Part shown: piece after piece, positions 24,901-35,499 of the stretch
Layout: the number at the start of each line of letters is the position of its first letter
Position numbering within the stretch: position 1 is the stretch's first letter
Source of the DNA: Rhodamnia argentea
Taxonomy: Eukaryota; Streptophyta; Magnoliopsida; Myrtales; Myrtaceae
Direction of reading: 5' to 3'
Assembly: GCF_020921035.1 (NCBI RefSeq)
Contig: NC_063155.1
Coordinates: 26,033,294 to 26,097,293, forward strand
Length of the DNA stretch: 64,000 bases
Program-made: the position numbers and the translations under genes
Notes under the pieces: generated by a model
The model's database searches: none
What the model was told of the DNA's origin: nothing
Seen by the model: only the letters and a program-made list of their open reading frames with translations

Positions 24901-25441
24901 TCATGGACCTGACGTGGGACTATCGCCAACTTGATTTAAAAAACCTTAAGCTACGACTACGAGATGAATAAACTATCCGTATTCACCAAAATTTGATTTG
25001 AAACTTCATGTGAAGGAAACAAAAAAAATCGAAAACGGCATGGAAGCCCGATAAAAGAACCGAAATGAAAACATCTCCACAAAGCTTTATAACTACGAGA
25101 GCGAGCGAGACAAGCATGCGTACCGCATAATCAGAAGGAAAATCAGAAGCATTTGAAGGGCGAATTGGGATGAATGGCGATGCGGTCGATACAGCTGCCT
25201 CCATGAAGTGCCGTCTTCCGCAGCGGCAGAATCCACCGCCACGCAACCCGTCACCGACGTGAGCTCGTTTCTGTTCGGAACCAGAGTTCTCGGCCACCGA
25301 AGATGAACCGGAGCGCACGACCACATGATGAAGGAGAGAAGTTCTGATGGGCGTTTGCGTGGAGAAGGTGGGAGCGTCGAGCTTGGAGTTGGAGTTGAAG
25401 ACGGAGGGCCAGGAAGAAGAGTGGAATATCCTTATCGTCAT
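21913..25441 (-). CDS. Organelle-targeted SAM-dependent methyltransferase (UbiE/METTL7-like)
   Basis: Six exons on the minus strand: 25441-25124, 23709-23614, 23497-23279, 22654-22558, 22293-22231, 22106-21913. All junctions are GT-AG and phases agree, giving 328 residues. Residues 1 to about 105 are Ser/Arg-rich and contain CRCGRRHFMEAA, like the plastid-transit region of Arabidopsis relatives. The Rossmann fold follows: motif I EIGIGTG (about residues 159-165), the acidic strand VVGIDP, LVLCSV, and VKRVLKPGGSYIFVEHV, a UbiE/METTL7 hallmark. The substrate is unknown; human METTL7 proteins methylate thiols, but plant members are uncharacterised to my knowledge. A GCT/GCA run encodes a six-alanine tract near residue 200. 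An upstream in-frame ATG at 25525 would lengthen the leader. Intron 1 carries a MITE. Confidence 0.9.
24111..24660. mobile_element. hAT-type MITE inside methyltransferase intron 1
   Basis: A 550-bp non-autonomous element bounded by the terminal inverted repeat TAGGGGTGA (24111-24119 and its complement at 24652-24660). It is flanked by a perfect 8-bp target duplication TTAACCAC (24103-24110 and 24661-24668). An 8-bp duplication with TAGGGGTG-like ends is characteristic of hAT elements. Both subterminal regions are packed with GGTTCCGG/CCGGAACC and GGACCGGT-type palindromic words, probably fossil transposase-binding sites. There is no coding capacity. The perfect duplication suggests a fairly recent insertion. 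Confidence 0.9.
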
Positions 25442-25696
25442 GTGTCTGGGGGAAGGCAGGATTAACATTCCACTAACAAGCCATGAAGAGGAGAAAATAT
25501 TGGGTAGTACGGGACTCCGTGTCACTGTGAGCTAGTTCAATCAGTGGAAGACACGTGGAAAAAGTGCCGTCCATCGGTCCCACTTTCTTTCTCTCTTTCG
25601 TGTTGCATAGATGGGCCTCTCCACGTCATCACGGAAAGACCCATTCAATGGACGACACGTGGTGCGCTAATTCCACCTTTCCTCCTCCCTCTGATT

Positions 25697-25734
<38 letters not shown>

Positions 25735-25910
25735 GCGTCTTCTCCCTCTCTCCCTCCTTTTGAAACTCTCACGACACACACTCCTCTCTCTCTCTCTCCT
25801 CTGTCTCGCAAAATCGAACGACGACCACCACTCGCCGCCGCAGAGAAAGATGTTCGCGTCCGTGCAGTCGTGGCTCTAGCAGGACGGGAGAGAAAACAAC
25901 AAAGAGAAAG
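25442..25910. promoter_or_regulatory. Shared upstream region with (TC)n tract
   Basis: Only about 470 bases separate the methyltransferase start (leftward) from the epimerase relic (rightward), so this probably contains two divergent promoters. It includes a long perfect TC run (about 25700-25732) and further TCTC clusters to about 25805, typical of plant leaders and core promoters. I could not assign a TATA box for either side. Confidence 0.45.
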
Positions 25911-26732
25911 ATGTCAGCTGCTTCGCTTTGCTCTTCCACGTTATAGTCTCAGATCAGTGGGCTCGTAGGAGGTCTCTTCGTCGACCGAGCAATGTCGCTT
26001 TCACCAGGGACTGCCTCCTCCTCCTCCTTAGTCTTGGCATTGAAGTTATGGCTGCTTTTGTCGGTGGAGCTAAAGTTTGGAAAGGTGTTCTTTGAGAGCG
26101 TAACGTTCGTTTGGAATTCGAGATTGTCTAGTGCTTAAATCTGTGTGGAAATAGTATAACCTTAGGGAAGTTGTTTCGACGGGTTTCGATGTAGACATTC
26201 TGGTTGGAACTAAGCGAGTAACGAAGTGTTTAGCAATTCGATCGAGTGTGGTTCAGGAAACGAGGTAAAGTAAATAGAATCAGTTCAATTTCCTTTTCTT
26301 TTCCGGCAGTGTAGTAAGAGTGTGACGTTGTTTGCCGTGTGAAGAAATTTCTCAGTAACTATCTTGAGGATTTTAGGCTAAGATTTCCTTTTGATGACTT
26401 GGATTGAAGTTCAGGCGTTATGTATTTGTGAATATGCAAAGCTGAATTATAATACTGAAGGTCCATCTGTATTTGTAGTGATTGATTGACCGTTATTTTG
26501 GCCAATAACTCAAAGTAGAAGTTTTCTGCGAGTTTCTCTTCCTCTAGCTTCGTGATAGTACTAGTGATAACTGCGCCAATCCTCTGTACATCATCTGCCC
26601 TTGCATTACTACAAATGCAGTCTTTTTACTGAAATTTGGTTTCTGTTATCTAGATTTGAAGTCTGGGAGCTAAAGCTGGAGTTATCCTGAACCCCCATAC
26701 CCCACTAAGTGCTATAGAATATGTTCTTGATG
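25911..26732 (+). pseudogene. RPE: Broken chloroplast ribulose-phosphate 3-epimerase
   Basis: Two homologous exons remain. At 25911 an ATG opens MSAASLCSST, then a TAG sits where relatives have Gln, then SQISGLVGGL follows. This matches the plastid transit peptide of plant RPE as I recall it (relatives read STLLQSQISG). After a frame change, PSNVAFTR is readable near 26000, as in the mature-protein border. At 26654-26732, between a TCTAG acceptor and a GTGAGT donor, is [24 protein letters not shown], a core RPE segment; here a TGA replaces the expected Lys codon before SLGAK. The exons between these two are missing, and the C-terminal catalytic part was not found. The copy is intron-bearing, so it is a decayed segmental duplicate, not a retrocopy. 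Confidence 0.75.
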
Positions 26733-27120
26733 GTGAGTTTACTGTTTGTTCACTTTGGTCGTGAATTTTCCTTTTTTTTTGCACACTATGTTCTTATTAT
26801 CTCTTTCCACTAAGTCCTGTTTGGAAAATTTTGTGGTTTCCATAGCTCAGCACAACATAATGTGCATTTGGAGATGCAACAAATAGATTGCTATACCTGA
26901 GTTTCATAACAAATTTGTTTAGTCATGATTCATGTTCTGGGTCTGGAACGATGTACTGTTTCTGTAGTTTTCTGCATGTTGCATCCTTTATGCCTTTGTA
27001 TTGTGTTCTCGAATACTCTATCCTAGTTTATAAGTTGGATAACTCTCTAACCTTATGCTTGGTTGTACAGCTTCTCTAGTAACAAAGGCTTGCGCGTAAC
27101 TTCTTTGCCTGCATGTCCTC

Positions 27121-27282
27121 TATTTTGGGAAAATGGTGGCTTGTCCACTGGTGATAAAATTGCCATAGCCATAGCATGTCTTGTTGTGTTCTCTGTGCTG
27201 CTTTTGGTGCTATACATATGCTGCATAAGAAGGGGGTGGAAGGATTATGACTTTGCTCTACCTCATGAATTGATGTGTAAGT
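27121..27282 (+). CDS. Possible exon of a small single-pass membrane protein
   Basis: An open segment encodes GLSTGDKIAIAIACLVVF, then SVLLLVLYICCIRRGWKDYD, then FALPHELM. This is one hydrophobic span of about 20 residues followed by a basic, Trp-containing cytosolic-looking tail, ending at a plausible donor (TGTGTAAGTTG). I do not recognise the family and could not connect it to a start codon or next exon. It could be part of a leader of the downstream gene, a separate small gene, or chance. Confidence 0.25.
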
Positions 27283-28082
27283 TGATGTTTGAAACCACTG
27301 TTTTATTATCTTACATATATTTTCTCTTTCGCACACTATGTTCTGCATGTTCAAGCTAACCATTTTCTGAGGAGAGAAAGCTGGATCTGCTTGATATGCC
27401 TAACTGTCTTATTAAACCAATTTATCTCTTCGCTTTGCACACTGTGCATGATACTCCAAATATGCTGAGAGACATACAATGGCTGCAGCTTCTTGCTTAG
27501 CATTTCTGATTGTGTTTATCAAATTATATGCATTTTTCTGAGGATGTCAGAACTTCTATTTTTCAGAATCACTATAAAGTGCGGATCTTAATTCTTCCAG
27601 GCTCAGATTGAAATGTTGTCTTACGGATGGAGATGGGTTATTTGAGTTTTATAACAGCAATGCCAAACTCTTTGCATGCGTTAATTTCTGAAATTTAATG
27701 TTTGAAGATGGCAGTTATAAACTATAATTTTTCCCACACCTTTCTCATCGTCAAAGGAAGCTTGCTTCTTATGAGCTTGTTCTGTTGTTTGTCTTTGCTG
27801 ATTATATCATGCTAATGAATTTGAGGATTGTGTCTCCTACGGGGATGAATTATACTCAATGCAGGGGTGGAGACAGCTTTGGCCAACTTATTGTTTGCTC
27901 CTTAGCTTTTCGACATTTTTCTTTCTCATATTGGGCAAGAAGGTTGGTCCTCTGTTGCACTTGATCGCTGGTGCTGCATTGCTCTGTCTCGTGGAGTCTC
28001 TCCCTGATTCGCTTGCAAAAACTCAGGCTGACAAAGGTTCACTTGCGATTAGTTAGTTAATTCGCACATTCAAGGTTATCCG

Positions 28083-30963
28083 ATGGCTGAATCAGAGGTA
28101 ATCATATACTCATACTATGTGAAAGATATTTTCTTTCTCAAGAAATGGACGGGATATTATTTTGCTTGTAAAAGCACTTTGTTAAATATTTTTTGTTCTT
28201 GCAGCATGAATCTGCCCAACGTGATTGTCAAATTTTTTTGCACAGTGAAAGATCAAACTATTTAAGTGGGGGAGATTGTCAAAGGGTTCTGAATCATTTT
28301 CATTGCGTGCAAATGGAAAATCCAATGTTTTTCTATGCTATACAGGTAGATCAAGATTGTAGAGTGACAAATCTATTTTGGAGAGATAGTTTGTCCAAAT
28401 TTGTCTATGATTGCTTCGGTGATGTGATGGTTTTTGATACCACATATCGTACTAGCAAGTATAACATGATATGCGCACCTTTTGTTGGGGTTAATCACCA
28501 TGGGAGGAGTACTTTGTTTGGCTATGCATTTTTGTTGGATGAGACTGCGAATTCATTTACTTGGTTATTTGAGGTGTTTTTGAAGCCTATGAGAAATAAG
28601 GCTCCAAAAACCATTTTCAGTGATCAAGACCAAGCTATGGCAAAAGCCATTCGAAAGGTTTTTCCGAATGCTCAACACCGCTTATGCACTTGGCACATTG
28701 GGAAAAATGCCAATCAAAACATTCCACATCTTTACAATAAGCAGGGGTTTAAGGATAAATATTTCTCAAAACTTATGTATAGATGCAAATCAGAGGATGA
28801 ATTTGAATCTACATGGAGGAAAATGGAAGAGGAGTGGGGCACTAAGAATAACGGTTGGCTACGGAGGTTATACGACCTAAGACATAAATGGAGTTCGGCT
28901 TTTGGTCGTGATATTTTTTCTTGTGGTATAAGATCAATTCAAAGGAGCAAGAGCACTAACAATGTCTTCCAACAATTGTCGACTAAGATTTTAACCCTTG
29001 TAGAATTTGTCTATCACTATGAAGAACTGCTAAAACAAATGAGAGAAATTAAAGTTCAAAATGATTATAATTCTCGTGGGAAACCCAAATTACGGATTTT
29101 GCACAATATGATATTAACGCATGCCACTTCGGTGTATACTCGTGCCATTTTTAAAAAGTTTAATGAAGAATTTTTTCAAAGTACCGCAAAACAGATTTCG
29201 GGTGCTGCTTTCCGTGGGTTGGTTTGTGAATACACTCTCAAGTGTATGGGGATTCAAGGTGAACATGTTGTCAGATTTAACGCTGCGGATTTTTCAGTTT
29301 CTTGTGATTGCACATTATTTGAATCAAAAGGGTGGTTGTGTCGCCATGCTTTGCACGTGTTGAATATGAACATATCGGTTTCGGTCATTCCATCTTTCCG
29401 TATTTTGAAAAGATGGACTAAGGGTGCGAAGCAAGGGAATGTGAATGATGAATTTCATCAAATGTCACCGGGTCGATCTACATTTGATCGATTTTCCACG
29501 TCAATGCGAATAGCTTTTGAAGTGATGAGTTTGGGAGCCGAAGATAGAAATACTATGAGAATAGTGAAGAAGAATTTGGATGCGACGGTAGCTGAAATTT
29601 CATCATATAAATCAAGTGTGGTTGTGACGGATGATGCTAGTGATGATGATAGTAATGAGACTTCTTTGTGTGAGATGTCGATATTGGAACCCCTTCAAAG
29701 GAAAGGGAAAGGAACAAGCTATGGAAGGCTTAAAAGCTTGAGTGAGAAAAAGAAGAAAAAATCTAAGAAAGTAATACCTCCAGTGCACATAGAAAGTCAA
29801 GGTGAGTGAGAGATAGTTTTAGTTAACATGTTTAGTTGAATTTTATACTTGTGCTACATGATGCCTGTCAACATATTTACTATTTTGCTATGGAGAGTTT
29901 GTTGTCCAAGCAACACATAATGAAACTCATTTACCAAATTATTCAAGAAATTCAAATCAGATTCGTAATGCCTTTTGTCCTAGCAACAATGGTGATCCTA
30001 GAGTCTATCCAAATTTCCATAATCATGTACGTCCCTCTAAGTTCAACATTTGTATTTCGATTCCGCTAATTGGGTCAATTTTTTTAATATAGATGCAATC
30101 ACCGTATATCATGCTGCCAAGGATTATGAATGGATTTTTCCCAATCACTAGTCGGGTATTTAGAAGTCTGGGTTCTTGTTCTAATGTTTGACTGAGTTTT
30201 GCTACTATTCTAATGTTTATTATTAATGGTTTCTCGTTAATAGATGTTGGAGTAGCATGACCATAGAAGCATTTTGTTACATTCTACTAATGAGGTCGTC
30301 TTTTTTTTTTGTTAGATGCGACCACCATACCTCATGCTGCCGGGGATTATGAATGGATTTCACCCATACATTAGTCGGGTATTTATTGTGAGATCATTTT
30401 AGATCACGGTATTGTTTGGCTGAATTGTCACTATTCTGATGTTTATAGTATGATTTCTCGTTTATAGATGTTGGAGTCGCATAACCATGGAAGCATTTTG
30501 TTACATTCTACTATGAGGTAATCTTTTTTTTTTTTTTTTAAGATGCAACCACCATACATCATGCTGCCAGGGATTATGAATGGATTTTGCCCATTAACTA
30601 GTCAGGTATTTATTGTGAATATCATTTTAGATCGCAGTATTGTTTCAATTATTGTAAACTATTCTAATGTTTATTGGTAATGGTTTCATGTCAATAGATG
30701 TTGGAGGACCAGAATAGATCCCATGGAAGCATTTTGAGTCAGGTATAACTTGCCTTACTTGGTGAACCGAGATTATTTGAGATAATTTTAATGCAGGTAC
30801 ATTGTGTAGTAAGCTGTTTTTTTTTTTTTGTAAATAAATTATTAATTCCTTTGTACATGAGTCATCAAACTCTTTTCAGGATCCTCGGATGCATGAATTG
30901 AACAATCCCGAATGCATAGACAATGCACGGTCGCACCATAATTTGTCAGAAGGCAGAAGATAG
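28083..30963 (+). CDS. FAR1-related sequence (FRS) protein lacking the FAR1 DNA-binding domain
   Basis: Domesticated Mutator-like transposase of the FHY3/FAR1 family; members act as nuclear transcription regulators. Exons: 28083-28097, 28205-29801, 29911-30026, then short exons at 30543-30605 and 30698-30742, and a last exon 30880-30963. Phases agree, giving about 639 residues. The large exon shows the MULE domain (VMVFDTTYRT, IFSDQDQAMAKAI, HRLCTWHIGKNAN) and a SWIM zinc finger, CDCTLFESKGWLCRH. A Lys-rich tail (KKKKKSKK) resembles a nuclear signal. Family proteins usually have an N-terminal WRKY-GCM1-like FAR1 domain; here only about 30 residues precede the MULE domain, and no upstream open segment encodes it. 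Either the gene is truncated or a distal exon was missed. The start ATGGCTGAATCAGAG is short but splices perfectly. Two degenerate extra copies of the short exon pair lie at 30093-30517. Confidence 0.85.
30093..30742 (+). repeat. Triplicated exon pair near the 3' end of the FRS gene
   Basis: Three tandem units of about 223-230 bp, each with exon A (63 nt) and exon B (45-51 nt). Exon A copies: 30093-30155, 30316-30378, 30543-30605, encoding variants of MQPPYIMLPGIMNGF, all phase 0 with GTATTT donors. Exon B copies: 30244-30294 (in-frame TAG after three codons), 30468-30517 (50 nt, breaks the frame) and 30698-30742 (45 nt, intact, MLEDQNRSHGSILSQ). The second and third A exons are preceded by T runs of 10-15 bases. 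Only the third B exon can be used without ending the protein early. Confidence 0.8.
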
Positions 30964-32787
30964 CAGCACTGCCCTTGCTTTTTGTGCTTGTTAGAATTAT
31001 CGTCTTCAGTGCTATTTGGGAAGTTTGATTGTGGAGTGAGAATGAAGAAGGTCGATCTTCCGTGCTTAGTTCGGAGGCGTTGGACTTGGTGAAGTTAAAG
31101 CAAGCGACATTGTTGAACTAGTGTACTCTATTCTTACCATACGATGGCTACAGCTTCTTGCTTAGCATTTATATGTTAGAACCGAAACTTACAGCGTGCA
31201 CGAGGTTTTCCGAAGGTGACCATGCATTAATTGATATAGGTGCCAGAAAAGAGGAAATCCTTTAGTTGAATTTTACTTGAACGATGATCTTTATTATTCA
31301 ACCTGCAACATAATGTACACTCCGTGTCGCAGCACTATTTTCGAGGTGGATGATCTGCGAGGCTTATAAGGTTGACAGCACTGGGTAGAATTGACCAGGA
31401 TGTATCAGCATCTTCGACGGCATGAGCTTGAGATATTCCGCTGCCTCTGCAATCTTTCTGCGGATGAAAAGAAGAGATGTGGACGAGTTAAAGCGAGTGC
31501 TTATTGAAAATCTTAGATAGCCAATCCTGAGCACAGACAAAAAAATTCACAGTGAGTTGTCTTTACTTGCCATATTTAACACCGAGTCAACAAATCATGC
31601 ATGTGATCTGTGAGTTGAGCCAATATGCGTTAACAGAAATAATGATCCGGTTCACTTTAGCTACAGAAATGTTTGCAGCCATGTTTAATACTAGGGTGCC
31701 CGGCATCCTTCCCTTGATAGACCAGAATGAATAAAAAATCCTTCTTTTTCGGTTAAAGCATTTGAACTTTGTGTTGGTAACTACTCTCCTGGCAGGTTCA
31801 AGCATCAATAGGCATGCCTTGTCACTTACTTTCCCCCTTTCCATCATTTTAAATGCGCTAGGGTCCCCAAAGGATAACACGCACTTCAGGGACTCGGGGA
31901 GGCAAATGAATGGACTTGGAGCATCCAGCAAATTTCAACTACTGGGAAACTTTAGTTTGGTTCTCCTGGGATGTCTTTGGAATGTCTCAGGTAAAATTGC
32001 ATACTTCCAGAATTTGAAGTCTCGTGAATTGCTAACGAATTAGCACTGGATAATTACACCCAAAAGATCTTTAAGAAAACAACCTGAGATGTCCCTTTGA
32101 TTCAGTTGGTGTAAACACTGACCGTCCTACGTGGCACGGCCAGCACTAATGTTGACAACTTTTGAAAATATTTTAAAAGCTTTTAATTTTTTTTTTTTAT
32201 CTCTTCTCTCTCTTTTTTTCTTTACACTTTCTTTACTGTGGCCGGAGAGGATTGCGGCCCTCACTCGCGGCCGCAATTGTCTGCTTCATAGCTTGCCGCG
32301 TCATGTGGGATGACCGATATCCATATCAGCGATTTTTGACCAAAATTAGTCGGACAGAATAAATTGACACAAATTTGCATAATCGCAATATTAGGACCTT
32401 TTTTTTATGACTTATAATGATGCAAAAGGCAGGTGATGTACAGAGGATTGGGGGCAGTTATCACTAGTACGATCACGAAGATAGACGGAAGAGAAACTCG
32501 CAGAGAACTTCTCCTCTGAGTTATTGGCCAAAGTGATGGTCAGTCAATCACTTCATATTCTGTGGGTGCCGGCCTTCAAATGACACTGATTCAGCCATGT
32601 GAAGAAAATTCAAGACTAAAGGTGTACTGATATATGTCTTGCCTGCAAATACTACAGGAGACCGTTGCAAATACGTCTCTCCGGTTCATCGCACATCAAA
32701 GGGCTTATGGAGTTCAACTGCCTCCTGTTTGGTTCCCATTATGTCGACTACAAAAGGGAAATGAAACAACGGTTCGACCAAAATGAT
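30964..32787. other. Spacer between the FRS and endosulfine genes
   Basis: Holds the FRS 3' UTR and the downstream flank of the endosulfine gene. At 31138-31170 a 33-base word repeats (two mismatches) one at 27473-27505. At about 32045-32410 lies a degraded long-TIR MITE relative ('cgtcctacgtggcacggcc' and the inverted 'tcatgtgggatgaccgat', 'aattgacacaaatttgc'). At 32420-32555 is an inverted copy of 26476-26609. The minus-strand open frame 31587-31931 has no recognisable domain. Confidence 0.5.
32420..32555 (-). repeat. Inverted copy of epimerase-relic intron sequence
   Basis: The reverse complement of this segment aligns over about 135 bases with 26476-26609, including 'ctgcgagtttctcttcc', 'gtactagtgataactgc' and 'caatcctctgtacatca' with only scattered differences. 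Together the copies form a large inverted repeat of about 6 kb span that encloses the FRS gene. Confidence 0.8.
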
Positions 32788-34636
32788 TCAGCATAGAACA
32801 TCATGCGGCTCGTCTTGACAGCCTTTCTCCTCCGAAGAATGATCTTTCTCGTTACCATCCTCTCCTTTGTGGCTCTCATCTTCTGGATCTTCGCTATGGT
32901 AGCCATTCCCTGTGACACACGAACAAGGGACTAAGAAAGTCACAATTACCGCTTTGAATTGAAAGAGGATGATTTTGACAAGTTGACAATCTGGTCCCCT
33001 CGTACCAATCAACCTACTAAGGTCATCTTGACCAGAAAACACATTTAGGACTACAGGAGAAAAATATTTTCTGCGCTTGGTTCTTCATACATGGAAAAAG
33101 TAAATGTAGATGTGCCTCCTTATGATTGCTCAAATGCCAGCAAAAAACTTCATGCTCTTGTTTAGCGGTCAACCCTCTTGTAAAGGATGCTATTTTGTCT
33201 AAAGGATCGGTTGACAGTGCTAATGTGCTTTTACCTTCATTACCATCATCTGCAGGTGCATATGCTGAACGCCTTGACCTTCCTTGGTAATGTGGGGTGG
33301 GCTGATTATAGCAAAAGGATAAAGAGAAGTAAGAAGTCGAGAAACTAACTGTAAACCTATTACAGCATGACAAAACTCGACGTGTAAAGGGAGCAAGAAT
33401 ATCAACTATTATCCAGGAAAATTGAGGCCGCACTCTGAAGGTTCAAATAAGTATTTAACCCTGCAGATACTAATACGTAAGATCATGCATAAATTCCTTG
33501 TTTGGGATACATGATGTGTCATCGTTGAAGGAAAATCCAGTAACCATGGCATTCATCGAGCAAACTACATATGACCTGTTCTCTTTCCTATCTAAGACGT
33601 GATCGGAGGTCTCAGTCCCGGTACACTATGAAATGCTTGGTCCTCAACATATTTTAAAACAACTTCAGAGATTTTCAAAATGCACCGATAATGATCTACA
33701 CAGGTGCATGCCTAGACCCATAGGTTGCAATTCTGGTAGATGTTCGGCATACAAGCTGCAACATTAGCATAAACGTCAAGTACCTGCAACTTGGGTCGGA
33801 GAGCTTCAAGTGGTCCTTTGGGCTTCTGTGCTCCTTGCTGCAATATCGGTCAATGAGAATATTAGACATTAGAACCAACAATCCGTATTCATCCAAAGGT
33901 GATATTTGAAGAAGCTTGAACGACTTATGAGTACCTTACCCAAAGCCCAGTCAGCAGAATCAAAAAAAGCATGTTCATGATCCTGGAGAACACATTTTTT
34001 CAGTGGATGCTAGTCTTAAAATTGCTGGAGTACATCATTTTGGAGAACTAAAGAAGTGAAAGGGGGACAAACAAAACATACCTTGGAAATCAATGGAGGC
34101 TTCTTTGGTAACAGGCCCCCATACCTTTTCTTGATTATTTCCTCCTATAGAAGACATACTTAACTAGATAAAACAGTCCACGCAAACTTTACCCAAGACC
34201 AAGATCCAAAAAATAATGGAATGGAAAACAGAGTACATTCTATCGACCATCTTTGCGTAGGAAACAACTGGTACTTTTCCCTTGAGAAAATAAAAGAATG
34301 AGGGAAAGAAGAAGGGCATCCACAACTGAATCGTATTCTTAGTGCACTTAACATATCATCACAAATTTTTGGTCTTTGGAAAAGTTGCATGAACTAAACA
34401 AAGTCAAATATATTATCTTCAACCTGTACAAGCATCCTGGGCATGATCCTCAACTAAATACAGAATGCACAGGTAGCAATCAGTCATACCTCCTCCTTTG
34501 GGGAAGGCACGGCATTCTCATCACCTACATCTGAATCTATCATGTCTTTCAAAGCACCTTCACCATCGACATCATTTTTGGGTGTACAATCAGAGAGCAC
34601 TTTGTCCCGTGAGTCCTCAACAATTGTGCCAGACAT
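32788..34636 (-). CDS. Endosulfine/ARPP-19-family phosphoprotein
   Basis: Small, probably disordered protein related to ENSA/ARPP-19, which when phosphorylated by Greatwall kinases inhibits PP2A-B55; the plant role is less defined. Six exons on the minus strand: 34636-34490, 34144-34082, 33982-33935, 33837-33784, 33301-33235, 32909-32788. All are GT-AG with consistent phases and encode 166 residues. The conserved core reads KKRYGGLLPKKPPLISK, then HAFFDSADWALGK, then PKGPLEALRPKLQ. FDSADW matches the animal FDSGDY phospho-site; the candidate serine is about residue 79. The C-terminal tail is strongly acidic (repeated Glu/Asp with Ser) and the N-terminus is also acidic. A leader exon with a good donor (CTAATCAG, GTAATCTC) lies near 35350, and an acceptor (ATTGCAG) sits just before the start, so the 5' UTR has an intron of about 0.7 kb. 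Confidence 0.92.
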
Positions 34637-34659
34637 TTTATTGAACGAGTAATAGCTGC

Positions 34660-35480
34660 AATGATGAAGCAGATGATACCCAACAGTCAGGAAAAACACG
34701 AACATCATAGCGACACAGCAGAATAATCAATTTTCTGTCTTTTCAAGCTTCGATACCATTAGGGAAAACGTTCCTCCAATTACTGACTCACCACTGACCC
34801 AAGAGAAATAAGAAGACAAATTTTTGGGAAAGAAAAGAAAAAAAATGTGAACACAGCAGCATCAAGCTAATATCAAAGAACCATACGGGTGTACAGAATC
34901 GAAAACTTTCCCCAGGATTAACTTAGCAAACCAGTTTGCACTATCTCTGACGATCCAGCCTCTCTTACTAAAATTTGAAAACACGATCCGAGCAGTGAAC
35001 CTTCTGACTCGGACGAAAGATCACTATGCCACATCATGGGTCAGCCTTATGTGTCGTTTCACATCTGATCCTAGAGCATCCTGCTATGAAATTTCACCTT
35101 CTTCTGCTTCGATCTAGAAAATCACACGCTTTTTCAAGCCTATGCCACACTAATTTTCCGGTCACGTCGTAATTAGGCTCTTCAGCTAAATGGGGTTTGT
35201 ACCCGTACGTCAGCAAGGAACAGCAAAAGTTCACCTCCAAGCAAAAGAAAATCTTCGGAGCTTGCAGGAACCACCGAATTTCTTTCGCACTAACACGTTT
35301 GTTTGCTACTTGCTCAAACGAAACTAGGAGCGAGATTACCTGATTAGAAAGAGCTCCAGCGAGAAGTCGGGGGCGGAAGATTGTAAGGATTCGAACTCGA
35401 AAGCATTTGAAATGGGAAGATGAAGAGCATTGACCCGGGGAAAGCACGAGAATAAGATGCTTTCTCTGCCTGAATGCCAC
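34660..35480 (-). other. 5' UTR intron and leader exon of the endosulfine gene
   Basis: The acceptor ATTGCAG lies about 24 bases upstream of the start codon. The donor after CTAATCAG lies near 35340, with a leader exon extending to about 35470. The minus-strand open frame across the leader (35094-35480) has no family and is taken as untranslated. Confidence 0.5.
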
Positions 35481-35499
35481 GCCACGCCACGCGCATTTA

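Noticed and set aside
27859-28056. Open frame with a hydrophobic stretch
   Set aside because: No family recognised and it does not join the FRS exons; probably chance.
31587-31931. 114-residue minus-strand open frame
   Set aside because: Not conserved-looking, no domain; lies between a repeat and the FRS 3' flank.
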